Below, one piece after another: positions 26,845 through 35,805 of a stretch of DNA of 64,000 nucleotides (positions are counted from its first letter, which is position 1; each line of letters begins with the position of its first letter). A program made the translations under genes and the position numbers. Where the stretch lies: the NCBI RefSeq assembly GCF_022662195.1, contig NZ_JAKMCS010000011.1:48339-112338 (forward strand), given 5' to 3'. The DNA is from Aestuariivivens insulae (GTDB lineage: Bacteria; Bacteroidota; Bacteroidia; Flavobacteriales; Flavobacteriaceae). Under the pieces are notes generated by a model. It made no database searches and was not told the origin of the DNA. It was given only the letters and a program-made list of their open reading frames with translations.

Positions 26845-27873
26845 TTGCCCAACAAAAATACATACCGACTCACTTTAGGCGTATTGATTATACTCCTATT
26901 GCTCTGTTTCATCACCAATATAAGCTTGGGATCCGTATCCATTTCCAATTCAGAGTTATTGGGCATACTCTTTGGTTCTTCAGAAGAAAGTGCCCTACAT
27001 CAAATTGTATTTAATTATCGATTACCTAAGGCATTAACGGCCATCATTGTAGGTTCTGGTTTGGGAGTCTCCGGATTGATGATGCAAACCTTGTTTAGAA
27101 ATCCGTTAGCAGGTCCCTTTGTACTGGGCATTACCTCGGGTGCCAGTTTGGGAGTCGCCCTAATCATTATGGGATCGGCTTTTTTCGGAGGTGTCCTGGC
27201 CAGTGTGATAATATCTAAATGGAGTATTGTAATAGCGGCTAGCCTGGGAAGCTTTTTGGTTTTATTATCAGTTTTAATTGTTTCAACCCGTGTAAGAGAT
27301 ACCATGGCCATTCTTATTATTGGACTTATGTTTGGCAGCATTACCACTGCCATTGTAAGCGTTCTTTCCTATTTTAGTTCGGCCGAAGAATTACAACAAT
27401 ATATTTTCTGGGGATTTGGTAGTTTAGGCAATTTAACGTGGAATGAGGTATTGGTGCTCTTTATTATTTATTTTTTGGGGATATTGCTTAGCTTAACCTC
27501 CATAAAAGCCCTCAATACTTTATTATTGGGAGAAAACTACGCCAGAAGTTTAGGCTTGCACATTAAAAGAAGTAGAATGACTATTATTATTGCTACCAGC
27601 TTGTTAGCAGGGACCATTACGGCTTTTACCGGTCCTATAGCTTTTGTTGGTTTAGCCATTCCACATATGACAAGACAAATATTTAATACCTCAAACCATA
27701 AATTATTATTACCGGCCGTGTTTATTTTTGGGGCCATTATTATGTTGATCTGCGATAGTATTGCACAACTCCCTACCAGCGATTATACCTTGCCCATTAA
27801 TGTGATCACTTCGTTAATAGGCGCTCCTGTTGTGATTTGGCTACTGGTTAGAAAACGAAAAATGGTATTTTAA
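26845..27873 (+). CDS. btuC: FecCD-family ABC permease, BtuC-like
   Basis: The 342-residue protein is strongly hydrophobic with about ten transmembrane helices. Family motifs are FNYRLPKALTAIIVGSGLGVSGLMMQTLFRNPLAGPFVLGITSGASLG, the coupling segment GENYARSLGLHIKR and GPIAFVGLAIPHMTRQIF. The start is TTG at 26845, immediately after the btuF stop; no ATG is available before the first helix. It is the membrane part of the BtuFCD importer for cobalamin. Confidence 0.9.
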   Translation: MPNKNTYRLTLGVLIILLLLCFITNISLGSVSISNSELLGILFGSSEESALHQIVFNYRLPKALTAIIVGSGLGVSGLMMQTLFRNPLAGPFVLGITSGASLGVALIIMGSAFFGGVLASVIISKWSIVIAASLGSFLVLLSVLIVSTRVRDTMAILIIGLMFGSITTAIVSVLSYFSSAEELQQYIFWGFGSLGNLTWNEVLVLFIIYFLGILLSLTSIKALNTLLLGENYARSLGLHIKRSRMTIIIATSLLAGTITAFTGPIAFVGLAIPHMTRQIFNTSNHKLLLPAVFIFGAIIMLICDSIAQLPTSDYTLPINVITSLIGAPVVIWLLVRKRKMVF

Positions 27874-27895
27874 AACCGTAAAACCCTCTGAACGC

Positions 27896-28690
27896 GTGAC
27901 AAGCAAATCCGAACATATTATTTTAAGCACCAAAGATTTAGCTATTGGATATACTTCCAAGAACTCTAAAAATAGGGTGGCCTCCAATATCAACATCGAG
28001 CTTCACAGAGGTGAACTCGTGGGGTTGGTAGGAGCCAATGGTATTGGAAAGTCTACTTTATTAAGAACACTTACAACGCTTCAAAGTCCACTTGGAGGCT
28101 CCATCGTATTGAATGATAAAACGCTTTCAAATTTCACGTCGGTAGAATTGGCCAAAACCATGAGCTTGGTACTAACGGAACAAATTGTATCCAAGAACTT
28201 GTCCGTTTTTGAATTAATTGCTTTGGGAAGACAACCTTATACCAATTGGATTGGTACCATGGCTGCCGAAGATATGGCCATGGTCAATAAAGCACTAAAG
28301 CTAACCAACATCAAGGATATTAAACATAAAAAATGTTTTGAACTTAGTGATGGTCAATTGCAAAAAGTAATGATTGCCAGAGCCCTTGCGCAGGATACAG
28401 ATTTAATCATCCTGGACGAGCCCACCACTCATCTTGATATGTACCATAAGGCGTATATTTTAAAACTTCTTCAAAAATTAGCTAAGGAAACTCAAAAAAC
28501 CATCCTCTTTTCGTCTCACGAAATTGATTTAGCCATACAACTATGCGATACAATGATAGTTATGACCAAAGAAGGTGTTTATGCCGACGAGCCCTGTAAT
28601 TTAATTACCAAAGGAATCTTTCAATCCCTGTTTCCAAAAGACCTCATCGACTTCGATTCCAATACAGGAAGTTTTAGAGTAAAAAAATAA
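27896..28690 (+). CDS. btuD: ABC transporter ATPase, BtuD/FecE type
   Basis: The 264-residue protein has Walker A GANGIGKST (46-54), a Q-loop in VLTEQIV, the signature LSDGQLQKVMIARAL (LSDGQ in place of LSGGQ), Walker B LIILDEPTTHLD and the switch histidine in FSSHEID. The start codon is GTG (27896). It is the last gene of the btuFCD run, 22 bases after btuC, and is followed by a strong terminator. Confidence 0.92.
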   Translation: MTSKSEHIILSTKDLAIGYTSKNSKNRVASNINIELHRGELVGLVGANGIGKSTLLRTLTTLQSPLGGSIVLNDKTLSNFTSVELAKTMSLVLTEQIVSKNLSVFELIALGRQPYTNWIGTMAAEDMAMVNKALKLTNIKDIKHKKCFELSDGQLQKVMIARALAQDTDLIILDEPTTHLDMYHKAYILKLLQKLAKETQKTILFSSHEIDLAIQLCDTMIVMTKEGVYADEPCNLITKGIFQSLFPKDLIDFDSNTGSFRVKK

Positions 28691-28691
28691 T

Positions 28692-28720
28692 AAAGCCGCA
28701 TCCAAATGGATGCGGCTTTA
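28692..28720. terminator. bidirectional terminator after btuD and the GH109-like gene
   Basis: AAAGCCGCATCC - AAAT - GGATGCGGCTTT is a perfect 12-bp stem with A/T-rich flanks on both sides. It lies between two converging units. Confidence 0.92.
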
Positions 28721-28775
28721 GAATTCAAAAAAGTTGATTTTAAATACTAAAATCCTATAACTAACTCAAATTATA

Positions 28776-30176
28776 TTACATAATGATATCCAAAGGCTTG
28801 GTTGTTTTCCAGGCACCTCGCGTGAAATCAGGGAACTTTTGGGAATCGCCATGCGCTTTTACCGAAGCTTCACTTAATGGCCCTACTGCACTCCAGAAAC
28901 AACCTTCATACACATTTTGATCTAAAGGTTGCCCTTTACGCAAACATTCAACAATGCGATAAAGCATCATGAAGTCCATTCCGCCATGGCCTCCCATCTT
29001 CTTGGAAACCTCACCCAATCGCTTATATAATGGATGTTCGTATTTTTCATAAATAGCGGCCAAATCCTCTCCTTGTGCCCAACTATGGTGGTTTTTAGTT
29101 GCTCCTTCAACGCCACCCTCTAAGGCTATACGTGTTGGGAATCCAGCTAAGGTTCCGTTAGTCCCTTGAATTAGATTATGTCTTGAATACGGTCTTGGGC
29201 TGGTTTCGTCCCATTGCACCATAATGGTTCTACCTAAGGTAGTTTTAATGATTGAGGTATTGATATCACCGCCTTTAAAGTCCAATTGGTTCCACTTGTG
29301 GTCTTTATCAAAATGTTTTTTAGCGTATAAATTCCGTCCTTTCCCCGGTGAAGAAAAAGAATTGATGCGCTCGAAATTATCTTCGCCCCTTGCTAAATTC
29401 ATATACTGAGCAACCGGCCCTAAGCCATGGGTTGGATACAGGTTCCCGTCTCTTTTGGCATATTCGTAAGTTCTCCATGATCCTGTTCCACGCTCAACCT
29501 CATGCATTTGCCCGCGTAGTTCGTGAATATATGCGGCTTCTCCATGAAGCAATTCGCCTATAACCCCTTGCCTGCACATATTAAGGTACAACAATTCATC
29601 ACGTCCATAATTAACGTTCTCCATCATCATACAGTGCTTCTGGGTTTTCTCAGAAGTTTTCACTATATCCCACATTTCTTTAATGCTTACGGCAATGGGC
29701 ACTTCTACAAAAGCATGTGCACCAGCTTCCATTGCTGCTATGGCCATTGGCGCATGCAAACTCCATGGGGTTGCAATAACTACCATATCTGGTTTAACCT
29801 CATTCAACATCTTTTTCCACTCATCTGCTCCTCCGTGATAGGTCTTTATATCTTTATGACGTTGTCCCGCACCAATCGTTTTACATTTTTCGGCCGACTT
29901 TTTAGCCAAATCTTCATATAGATCGCTTATCGCCACGACTTCTGTTCCTTCTATAGTTGCAATTTGTCTGGCATGGCCCGAACCTCTGGCCCCTACACCT
30001 ATAAAGGCACATCTAACCGTATTAATTTTAGGAGCAGCAAAGCCACCCATATAATTTTCCTTGTATGCATTAGGCGATTCATAGCTATTAGCATTTATAA
30101 GGTTTGGTAAGAAAGCCAACCCTACACCTGCCATCGATGATTTTTTTAAAAAATCCCTTCTGTTATTAGAATTCAT
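28776..30176 (-). CDS. Gfo/Idh/MocA oxidoreductase, GH109-like
   Basis: The 466-residue protein begins with a Tat signal (NNRRDFLKKSSMAGVGLAFL), so it is exported folded, probably with its cofactor. The Rossmann region reads CAFIGVGARGSGHARQIA, and VEVPIAV matches the EKP-like motif (here EVP). Segments GNLYPTHGLGPVAQYMN and GGHGGMDFMMLYRIVECLRKG resemble the GH109 alpha-N-acetylgalactosaminidases, which use bound NAD. The start at 30176 was chosen for the twin-arginine signal; a longer reading to 30290 lacks it. A regulator gene lies 113 bases upstream on the same strand. Confidence 0.82.
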   Translation of the reverse strand: MNSNNRRDFLKKSSMAGVGLAFLPNLINANSYESPNAYKENYMGGFAAPKINTVRCAFIGVGARGSGHARQIATIEGTEVVAISDLYEDLAKKSAEKCKTIGAGQRHKDIKTYHGGADEWKKMLNEVKPDMVVIATPWSLHAPMAIAAMEAGAHAFVEVPIAVSIKEMWDIVKTSEKTQKHCMMMENVNYGRDELLYLNMCRQGVIGELLHGEAAYIHELRGQMHEVERGTGSWRTYEYAKRDGNLYPTHGLGPVAQYMNLARGEDNFERINSFSSPGKGRNLYAKKHFDKDHKWNQLDFKGGDINTSIIKTTLGRTIMVQWDETSPRPYSRHNLIQGTNGTLAGFPTRIALEGGVEGATKNHHSWAQGEDLAAIYEKYEHPLYKRLGEVSKKMGGHGGMDFMMLYRIVECLRKGQPLDQNVYEGCFWSAVGPLSEASVKAHGDSQKFPDFTRGAWKTTKPLDIIM

Positions 30177-30289
30177 ATACTTCGTGTTTAGATTTTGTGG
30201 TCTAAATATACATTCTGAAGTCGTATAAAAAGGTGAACAAATGGGTGAACGCTTTATTTTTTTGCAAAAAAAATATTTTCTTTCTGGCA

Positions 30290-32701
30290 TTACTTCTTTA
30301 GCAAGTCCTGATAATTAACATGATAGGGCTCAGCATAAAGGGCTTCATAATTTTTTGAAAATGTAACATAGGCATTTTGTGCAAGCCCGTGTTTCCCCAA
30401 AGCAACCAGTTCAATAATTAAAATTTGTAGTGCGTTTTCGTTAAGACTATCGAATAAGAGAATGGTTTTTGCCATTTTAACGCATAATGGCTCAGGTAAA
30501 TTAGTATGGTGGGTATGGTATATTTTTGATAGCAGATATTCTATTTCATTGGACAATTTAGCCTTAAAATAATCGGCCCATTCGGTTTGGGTACTTTGTA
30601 GAACATTACCTTTTTTTAGCAGCTCAAGAAAAGTCTCCAAAGCATCCAAAGCTATAGTTCCACTAGCTTCCATGTCCCTTTCTATCTGCTCCTTCAAACG
30701 AATGTATTCGAATACATCTACTTCTAAACTTTCAGCATTAACCATACGCCATCGCTTATCTTCAAAAACCACCTGTAACCCGTCTATTTGGGACAATACC
30801 ATACGTAATTTTCGAATATTACCATTCCTGTTCTCTTTGGCCTTGACTTTAGATACGCCCGGCCAAAATGTCTCTGTTAGTTTATTGGTAGTAACACCAT
30901 CTTTTTCATCGAGTGCCGATAAAACTAAAAATGACACCAGTTGCTTATGCAGTGGCGAAAATGATGGTTCCTGCCCTTCAATTAGTTTTAGCTGAAAACT
31001 ACCAAAAAGACTTAATCTGTCTTTTTTAGCTTCAGTCCTAGGTTCATGCTTAATATAAGGCTTAGCGACTTTTAACATTGTGTTTTTAATCCCTTTTCTT
31101 TTATAAATTACAATCGCGATTATCATAATAAAAACAAATATTATAACTCCTATTATTAAAAACATATAATTTATACTACTTCCTGAAGCCTCATTATCAC
31201 CTTCAAACAACATAGTAACTTCTTTTTGCGAAAGCCCTCTGTCCCAAATCTTCAGATTATCGATCGACCCATAAAATTGTTCTCCCCAAATATTGTTTCC
31301 TATCACCAAAGATTGATTGGACGGAATGATTTCGGAAGTATCTATATTCCCTATCTTTTCTCCATTAAGGTAAAAATCGACCGTTGTTCTAGGATTATAT
31401 ACCACCACCAAATGCTGCCAAATTCCTAACTTAAGAGGTTGCTCTACCATATGATCCTTTATGGTAGCCGTAGTAAAATCGGGCATACTTTTATTTAGTT
31501 TAACCGAAAACGCCAAACCAACCCCTACAATTCCCATAAAATCCTGTTCCTTTTCCGGTTTTAACCAAGCCGAAACACTTATTGGCGTTTCAAAATCGAG
31601 CGTATTCGGTTTGGAGTAATCAATAAAAGCATCTAGGGTATTCAAATACAAAACAGGCCCTCGCTCTGGATCTGTAATAAAAGAAATATCCTTTGTTATA
31701 ATCCTATCCCAGTCTTGCTCTGCATGGTTTACAACACTTTTATCAAAAGAAAAATCGTATTCCAGGGCATCTTCTAACGCTACGTCATACGCTGTAAATA
31801 AACGCGGGGCATCGGTTTGGGAAGCATGGTGAATGACTTCTGCCGGAGTTATACGGTAACCATTCTTATAAGGAGACAATACTTGCTCCTTTTGGATTAA
31901 AGGAAAAGAGAATTTCGCCGGCGTCATTATTTTGGGCGATTTTCGCCATGACACCTCGTTTAACAGAGCTCCCTTATATTCCACAACACCCCTAAACCGC
32001 CTAGTACGATTTAAGGAATCTACTACGTATTTTACATGTGCAACATCCATATTAGGGGCTTCTATAAAATGTGGAGCGGTTCCCGTTGTTTTCCAGAACT
32101 CAAAAACATGGTTAAATAAAGTAGTGTCTGTAGCCACTGGTGTCCTAAAAAGTACAAGCTTATCTATGGGATCTCTGGAAAACCTGTCTAAATATTTATT
32201 TTCATTTCGAACACGTTCAATGGAAGTTTCAGCCAAGTCTTGTTCAAAACCAACGATTAATTCTACATCCCGCGCTTTAAGTGATTCTATCTTGGGCCAA
32301 TGGTCGCCTTCGATTAAGAAAAAGTTTTCAGATAAATGCGTTTTCAGATAATTGAGAAACGCTTCTTGATCGATTGTTCCTTTAAAAACTAAAGCGATTA
32401 AGGTACTGTCTTCTTTTGCCAAAAACTCTTCTATATCGGAAAGCACAGTTTCCAATGGTTTCTTCGTTGTACCACTTTTTACAGCATAACTTGTATTGGT
32501 TCTTTCTACCTCTAAAAGAAAAGCACGGGCTCCCTGCTGAAGCTTATAAGCAATGGAATCGGCTGAAGATTGGCTAGCAAAAACATAATCGTTAAGCATT
32601 AGATCATTTTGGGCATGACTTTGTTTTGTAATGAAAAGTGCAAAAAACAACAATAGCAACAGATATTTTTTTGTTAGCTTGAGAAACTTATCTATTACCA
32701 T
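30290..32701 (-). CDS. membrane-spanning SARP-like transcription regulator with PLC-like and LamG ectodomain
   Basis: The 803-residue protein has a signal peptide (about 11-30), a region (33-260) that resembles the PI-PLC X fold (LQQGARAFLLEVE, PLETVLSDIEEFLAKEDSTLIALV) but lacks the catalytic histidines, a LamG/jelly-roll domain (345-500, with WQHLVVVYNPRTTVDFYLNGEKIG and YGSIDNLKIWDRGLSQKEV), one transmembrane helix (511-533) and a cytoplasmic winged-helix (563-663, WPG-x-KAKENRNGNIRKLRMVL) of the SARP/OmpR C-terminal type with a BTAD-like helical tail. It could therefore bind a ligand outside and DNA inside (inference). It lies upstream of the GH109-like gene on the same strand. Confidence 0.75.
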   Translation of the reverse strand: MVIDKFLKLTKKYLLLLLFFALFITKQSHAQNDLMLNDYVFASQSSADSIAYKLQQGARAFLLEVERTNTSYAVKSGTTKKPLETVLSDIEEFLAKEDSTLIALVFKGTIDQEAFLNYLKTHLSENFFLIEGDHWPKIESLKARDVELIVGFEQDLAETSIERVRNENKYLDRFSRDPIDKLVLFRTPVATDTTLFNHVFEFWKTTGTAPHFIEAPNMDVAHVKYVVDSLNRTRRFRGVVEYKGALLNEVSWRKSPKIMTPAKFSFPLIQKEQVLSPYKNGYRITPAEVIHHASQTDAPRLFTAYDVALEDALEYDFSFDKSVVNHAEQDWDRIITKDISFITDPERGPVLYLNTLDAFIDYSKPNTLDFETPISVSAWLKPEKEQDFMGIVGVGLAFSVKLNKSMPDFTTATIKDHMVEQPLKLGIWQHLVVVYNPRTTVDFYLNGEKIGNIDTSEIIPSNQSLVIGNNIWGEQFYGSIDNLKIWDRGLSQKEVTMLFEGDNEASGSSINYMFLIIGVIIFVFIMIIAIVIYKRKGIKNTMLKVAKPYIKHEPRTEAKKDRLSLFGSFQLKLIEGQEPSFSPLHKQLVSFLVLSALDEKDGVTTNKLTETFWPGVSKVKAKENRNGNIRKLRMVLSQIDGLQVVFEDKRWRMVNAESLEVDVFEYIRLKEQIERDMEASGTIALDALETFLELLKKGNVLQSTQTEWADYFKAKLSNEIEYLLSKIYHTHHTNLPEPLCVKMAKTILLFDSLNENALQILIIELVALGKHGLAQNAYVTFSKNYEALYAEPYHVNYQDLLKK

Positions 32702-32879
32702 TAATCACTTTTTTAAATGAATTTTTTACTTTAGAAAATCTAATTAACCTTCCCTAAAACATCTTAACCAATCACTCCCAACCAAAATTATATAAAAATA
32801 GTAGAAGTGAAAAGAAAGGTACTTAAAAGATAAATTGTAAACCATAGAATTTATTACTTTTACTCAATAATCGAGATTT

Positions 32880-32962
32880 AAATATTCCGAGGCTTACCTC
32901 GAAATCAAAATATTTTTCCTAATAAATACTTCGTGGGCCTGCCCCGAGGTAGTTTACCTTAA
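32880..32962. repeat. hairpin-rich intergenic element before rmuC
   Basis: CGAGG - CTTA - CCTCG (32888-32901) and GGGC - CT - GCCC, with a second CCGAGGTAG and GGTAGTTTACC, form adjacent small hairpins in a 275-base gap. The GC-rich CGAGG blocks stand out from the AT-rich surroundings. Such blocks recur between genes in related genomes (from memory). No open frame. Confidence 0.4.
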
Positions 32963-32976
32963 TTCTAAAAAGCACC

Positions 32977-34296
32977 ATGAACGACAGTCTTATTCTTATC
33001 CTTGCCATACTTATTTCTGCTGCAATTGGCGGCTACATAGGAAACCTCTTTACAAAACTTAAGGGTAATAGTGAAAAAAGCACTTTGGGAGAACGCCAAA
33101 ACCAAATGCAAGTCACTATTGAAGATTTAAAGCAACAATTGGATAAAGCCGAAAACGAACGCGAAGAAATAAGACGTGAAAAAGAGTTTTTAAATACAGA
33201 ATTAGCCAGAAGAAATTCTGAATACGAAAATTTACAACAACTTGCCTCAAAAAAGGACAAAGAACTGGAAGAACGCCAGGAACAATTACGTAAAGACTTT
33301 GAATTGCTTGCCAATAAAATCCTTGAGGAAAAATCCAATAAGTTCACAGAACAGAACAAAGAGAATATTAAGAATATTTTAAGTCCACTTCAAGAAAAAA
33401 TTCAAGGGTTTGAAAAAAAGGTGGAAGCCTCTCAAAAAGAAAGCATTAGCATGCATTCTGCTTTAAAAGAGCAATTATTAGGTCTAAAAGATTTGAACCA
33501 GCAAATGACGAAAGAGGCCACCAACCTTACCCGTGCTTTAAAAGGCGACAGCAAAATGCAAGGAAATTGGGGCGAATTGGTTTTGGAGCGCGTACTGGAA
33601 AAATCGGGCTTGGAAAAAGACCGCGAGTATTTTGTACAGCAAAGCTTTACCAGAGAAGATGGTTCCAGGGTTATGCCCGATGTGGTATTGCATCTTCCCG
33701 ATAATAAAAAAATGATCATTGACTCTAAAGTATCGCTTACCGATTATGAGCGCTACGCCAATGCCGACGAAGACGAAAAAAGTCCTTTTCTTAAGGCTCA
33801 CGTCAATTCTATTAGAAAGCACGTCGACCAGTTGTCTGCTAAAAACTATCAGGATATCTACGATATAGAATCGCCCGATTTTGTATTGATGTTCATTCCT
33901 ATAGAACCCGCTTTTGCTGTTGTGGTACATGAAGACAACAGTATTTACAATAAAGCTTTCGAAAAAAATATTGTTATTGTAACACCATCTACCCTACTGG
34001 CAACACTGCGCACCATTGACAGCATGTGGAACAATGAAAAACAACAGCAAAATGCTATTGAAATAGCCAGGCAAGCTGGTGCGCTATATGATAAGTTTGA
34101 AGGTTTGGTAAAAGACTTAACAGGTGTTGGTAAGGACATAGATAGGGCTAAAACCAATTATTCTGCTGCTATGAATAAGCTTGTAGAAGGGCGTGGGAAT
34201 TTAATCACCAGTGTTGAAAAGCTTAAAAAAATGGGAGCCAAAGCAAAAAAGACACTACCTGAAGCTATTATAAAACGTGCTCAGGAAGAAGAATAA
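32977..34296 (+). CDS. rmuC: RmuC-family protein
   Basis: RmuC limits DNA inversion and may act as a nuclease, by its relation to the PD-(D/E)XK fold. The 439-residue protein has an N-terminal membrane helix (about 4-22, LILILAILISAAIGGYIGNL), a long coiled coil (about 40-180) and the RmuC domain with GNWGELVLERVLEKSGL, DVVLHLPDNKKMIIDSKVSLTDYERY and APFMFIPIEPAF-like VLMFIPIEPAFAVVV. Length and order are normal. It stands alone on the plus strand. Confidence 0.93.
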   Translation: MNDSLILILAILISAAIGGYIGNLFTKLKGNSEKSTLGERQNQMQVTIEDLKQQLDKAENEREEIRREKEFLNTELARRNSEYENLQQLASKKDKELEERQEQLRKDFELLANKILEEKSNKFTEQNKENIKNILSPLQEKIQGFEKKVEASQKESISMHSALKEQLLGLKDLNQQMTKEATNLTRALKGDSKMQGNWGELVLERVLEKSGLEKDREYFVQQSFTREDGSRVMPDVVLHLPDNKKMIIDSKVSLTDYERYANADEDEKSPFLKAHVNSIRKHVDQLSAKNYQDIYDIESPDFVLMFIPIEPAFAVVVHEDNSIYNKAFEKNIVIVTPSTLLATLRTIDSMWNNEKQQQNAIEIARQAGALYDKFEGLVKDLTGVGKDIDRAKTNYSAAMNKLVEGRGNLITSVEKLKKMGAKAKKTLPEAIIKRAQEEE

Positions 34297-34348
34297 ACTA
34301 GTTAATACTACCTAAATCGTTATCAAAACCTAGCAGTATTCCACTTTA

Positions 34349-34468
34349 TTAGGTAAACATTTGTTTATCACCTAAAAACGTGATATATTTGATTATTCCG
34401 TAATAAAGGAATAATTTATATTATGCCATAAAAACAGAATAATTAACAATATTCCATTATTATGGCAT
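34349..34468 (+). promoter_or_regulatory. satD promoter with three palindromic sites
   Basis: A consensus promoter is present: TTTG (34360-34363), 20 bases, TATATTTG (34384-34391). ATTATTCC (34392-34399) and GGAATAAT (34408-34415) form a palindrome over the expected transcription start. ATGCCATAA (34423-34431) and TTATGGCAT (34460-34468) form a second inverted pair in the leader. TTAGGT (34349-34354) and ACCTAA (34370-34375) surround the -33 box. Binding by the SatD helix-turn-helix or another factor is inferred. Confidence 0.6.
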
Positions 34469-34483
34469 TTAAACCGAACTATC

Positions 34484-35098
34484 ATGACGAGTGTTATTAC
34501 AGGTGATATAATAAACTCAAGAGCTCAAGAAAATCCTGAAGCTTGGCTTAACGCATTAAAAAATGCATTGCTAATATTAAACCCTGATTCAAAGTCATGG
34601 GAAATATACAGAGGAGATAGTTTTCAAATAGAAATAAAAGATTGTTTATCAAGCTTTAAATATGCCGCATACATAAAATCTTGTATAAAATCTATTTCTG
34701 GATTAGATGTTCGATTAGCCATAGGTATTGGCGATAAAACCTACCAAGGTAATCGAGTAACTGAATCTAATGGAGAAGCCTTTGTTTTTTCTGGGGAAGC
34801 TTTAGAAGCTTTAAAAAAAGAAAAACAAAACCTAAGAATTAAAACTAAAGATTTTGAACTTAACAAAGAACTCAATCTCTATTTCAAGCTAGCTCTTATT
34901 GCCATGGATAATTGGACCCCAAACTCTGCAGAAATTGTAAAACTTAGTCTTGAAAACCCCAACATTCTGCAAAGTGAATTAGGGAAAATAGTTGGCATTA
35001 GCCAAGATGCGGTAAGTAAGAGACAAAAAAGAGCGTATCTCAATGAAATCTTGGAATTAGACCTTATGTATAGACACAAAATAGCCACCTTATCATGA
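34484..35098 (+). CDS. SatD-family protein
   Basis: The 204-residue protein matches the SatD family: MTSVITGDIINSR at the start, WEIYRGDSFQIEI, the motif VRLAIGIGDKTYQGNRVTESNGEAFVFSGEAL and a C-terminal helix-turn-helix-like segment (LSLENPNILQSELGKIVGISQDAVSKRQKRAYLNEI). SatD was named in a streptococcal acid-tolerance operon, but its action is unknown. The N-terminal half looks like a nucleotide-cyclase-like ferredoxin fold (inference). The stop overlaps the start of the DUF3307 gene by four bases. Confidence 0.75.
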   Translation: MTSVITGDIINSRAQENPEAWLNALKNALLILNPDSKSWEIYRGDSFQIEIKDCLSSFKYAAYIKSCIKSISGLDVRLAIGIGDKTYQGNRVTESNGEAFVFSGEALEALKKEKQNLRIKTKDFELNKELNLYFKLALIAMDNWTPNSAEIVKLSLENPNILQSELGKIVGISQDAVSKRQKRAYLNEILELDLMYRHKIATLS

Positions 35099-35805
35099 TT
35101 TTAATTAAACTTTTAATAGTACATTTTATTGGAGACTTCTTTTTACAGCCTAAAAGCTGGGTTACAAATAAAGAGAAGAAAAAACTAAAATCACCTAAAT
35201 TATACCTACATGTATTAATCCATATGGCCTTAACGGCCATTATACTTTGGGACATCTCATTAATTCCTATTGCTATAATTATAGGTTTGTCCCATTTAAT
35301 AATTGATGCAACAAAGCTTTTGGTACAAAAGAAAAAAACAAAACGTCAACTCTTTTTTATAGACCAGCTTTCGCATATATTAATTATTGTTCTTTGTTAT
35401 TTTTTCTTCACCCAAGACCCCTTACAATTTGAAAAAGATTTAATAGAAAACGGTTTATTACTACTACTCTGCTTTCTATTTTTAACAACTCCTGCCTCTA
35501 TAATTATGAAAACCATTTTTATAAAGTGGAATATTTCAGAACTTACTAAAAATAACAGGTCCCTTGAAGGTGCAGGGAAATATATCGGTATATTAGAACG
35601 CTGTTTAGTGTTTATATTTATCATTTTTGATCATTGGGAGGCCGTTGGTTTTCTCATCACGGCTAAATCTGTTTTCCGATTTGGCGATTTAAAAAAATCC
35701 AAATACAGGCAGCTTACAGAATATATTTTAATTGGCACACTTATTAGTTTTAGTATTGCCATAGTAACAGGTATCATTTATAATATTGCAATTACTTATG
35801 TTTAA
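35095..35805 (+). CDS. DUF3307 membrane protein
   Basis: The 236-residue protein has about six hydrophobic helices. The N-terminal LIVHFIGDFFLQPKSWVTNKEKKKLKSPKLYLHVLIHMALTA, with H-x-x-x-D-x-x-x-Q and the H-x-x-x-H pattern, is the DUF3307 signature. It regularly travels with SatD in Bacteroidota and Firmicutes; the pair may work together as cytoplasmic sensor and membrane effector (inference). Translation is coupled to satD (ATGA overlap) and to the following thioesterase by an eight-base overlap. Confidence 0.75.
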   Translation: MILIKLLIVHFIGDFFLQPKSWVTNKEKKKLKSPKLYLHVLIHMALTAIILWDISLIPIAIIIGLSHLIIDATKLLVQKKKTKRQLFFIDQLSHILIIVLCYFFFTQDPLQFEKDLIENGLLLLLCFLFLTTPASIIMKTIFIKWNISELTKNNRSLEGAGKYIGILERCLVFIFIIFDHWEAVGFLITAKSVFRFGDLKKSKYRQLTEYILIGTLISFSIAIVTGIIYNIAITYV

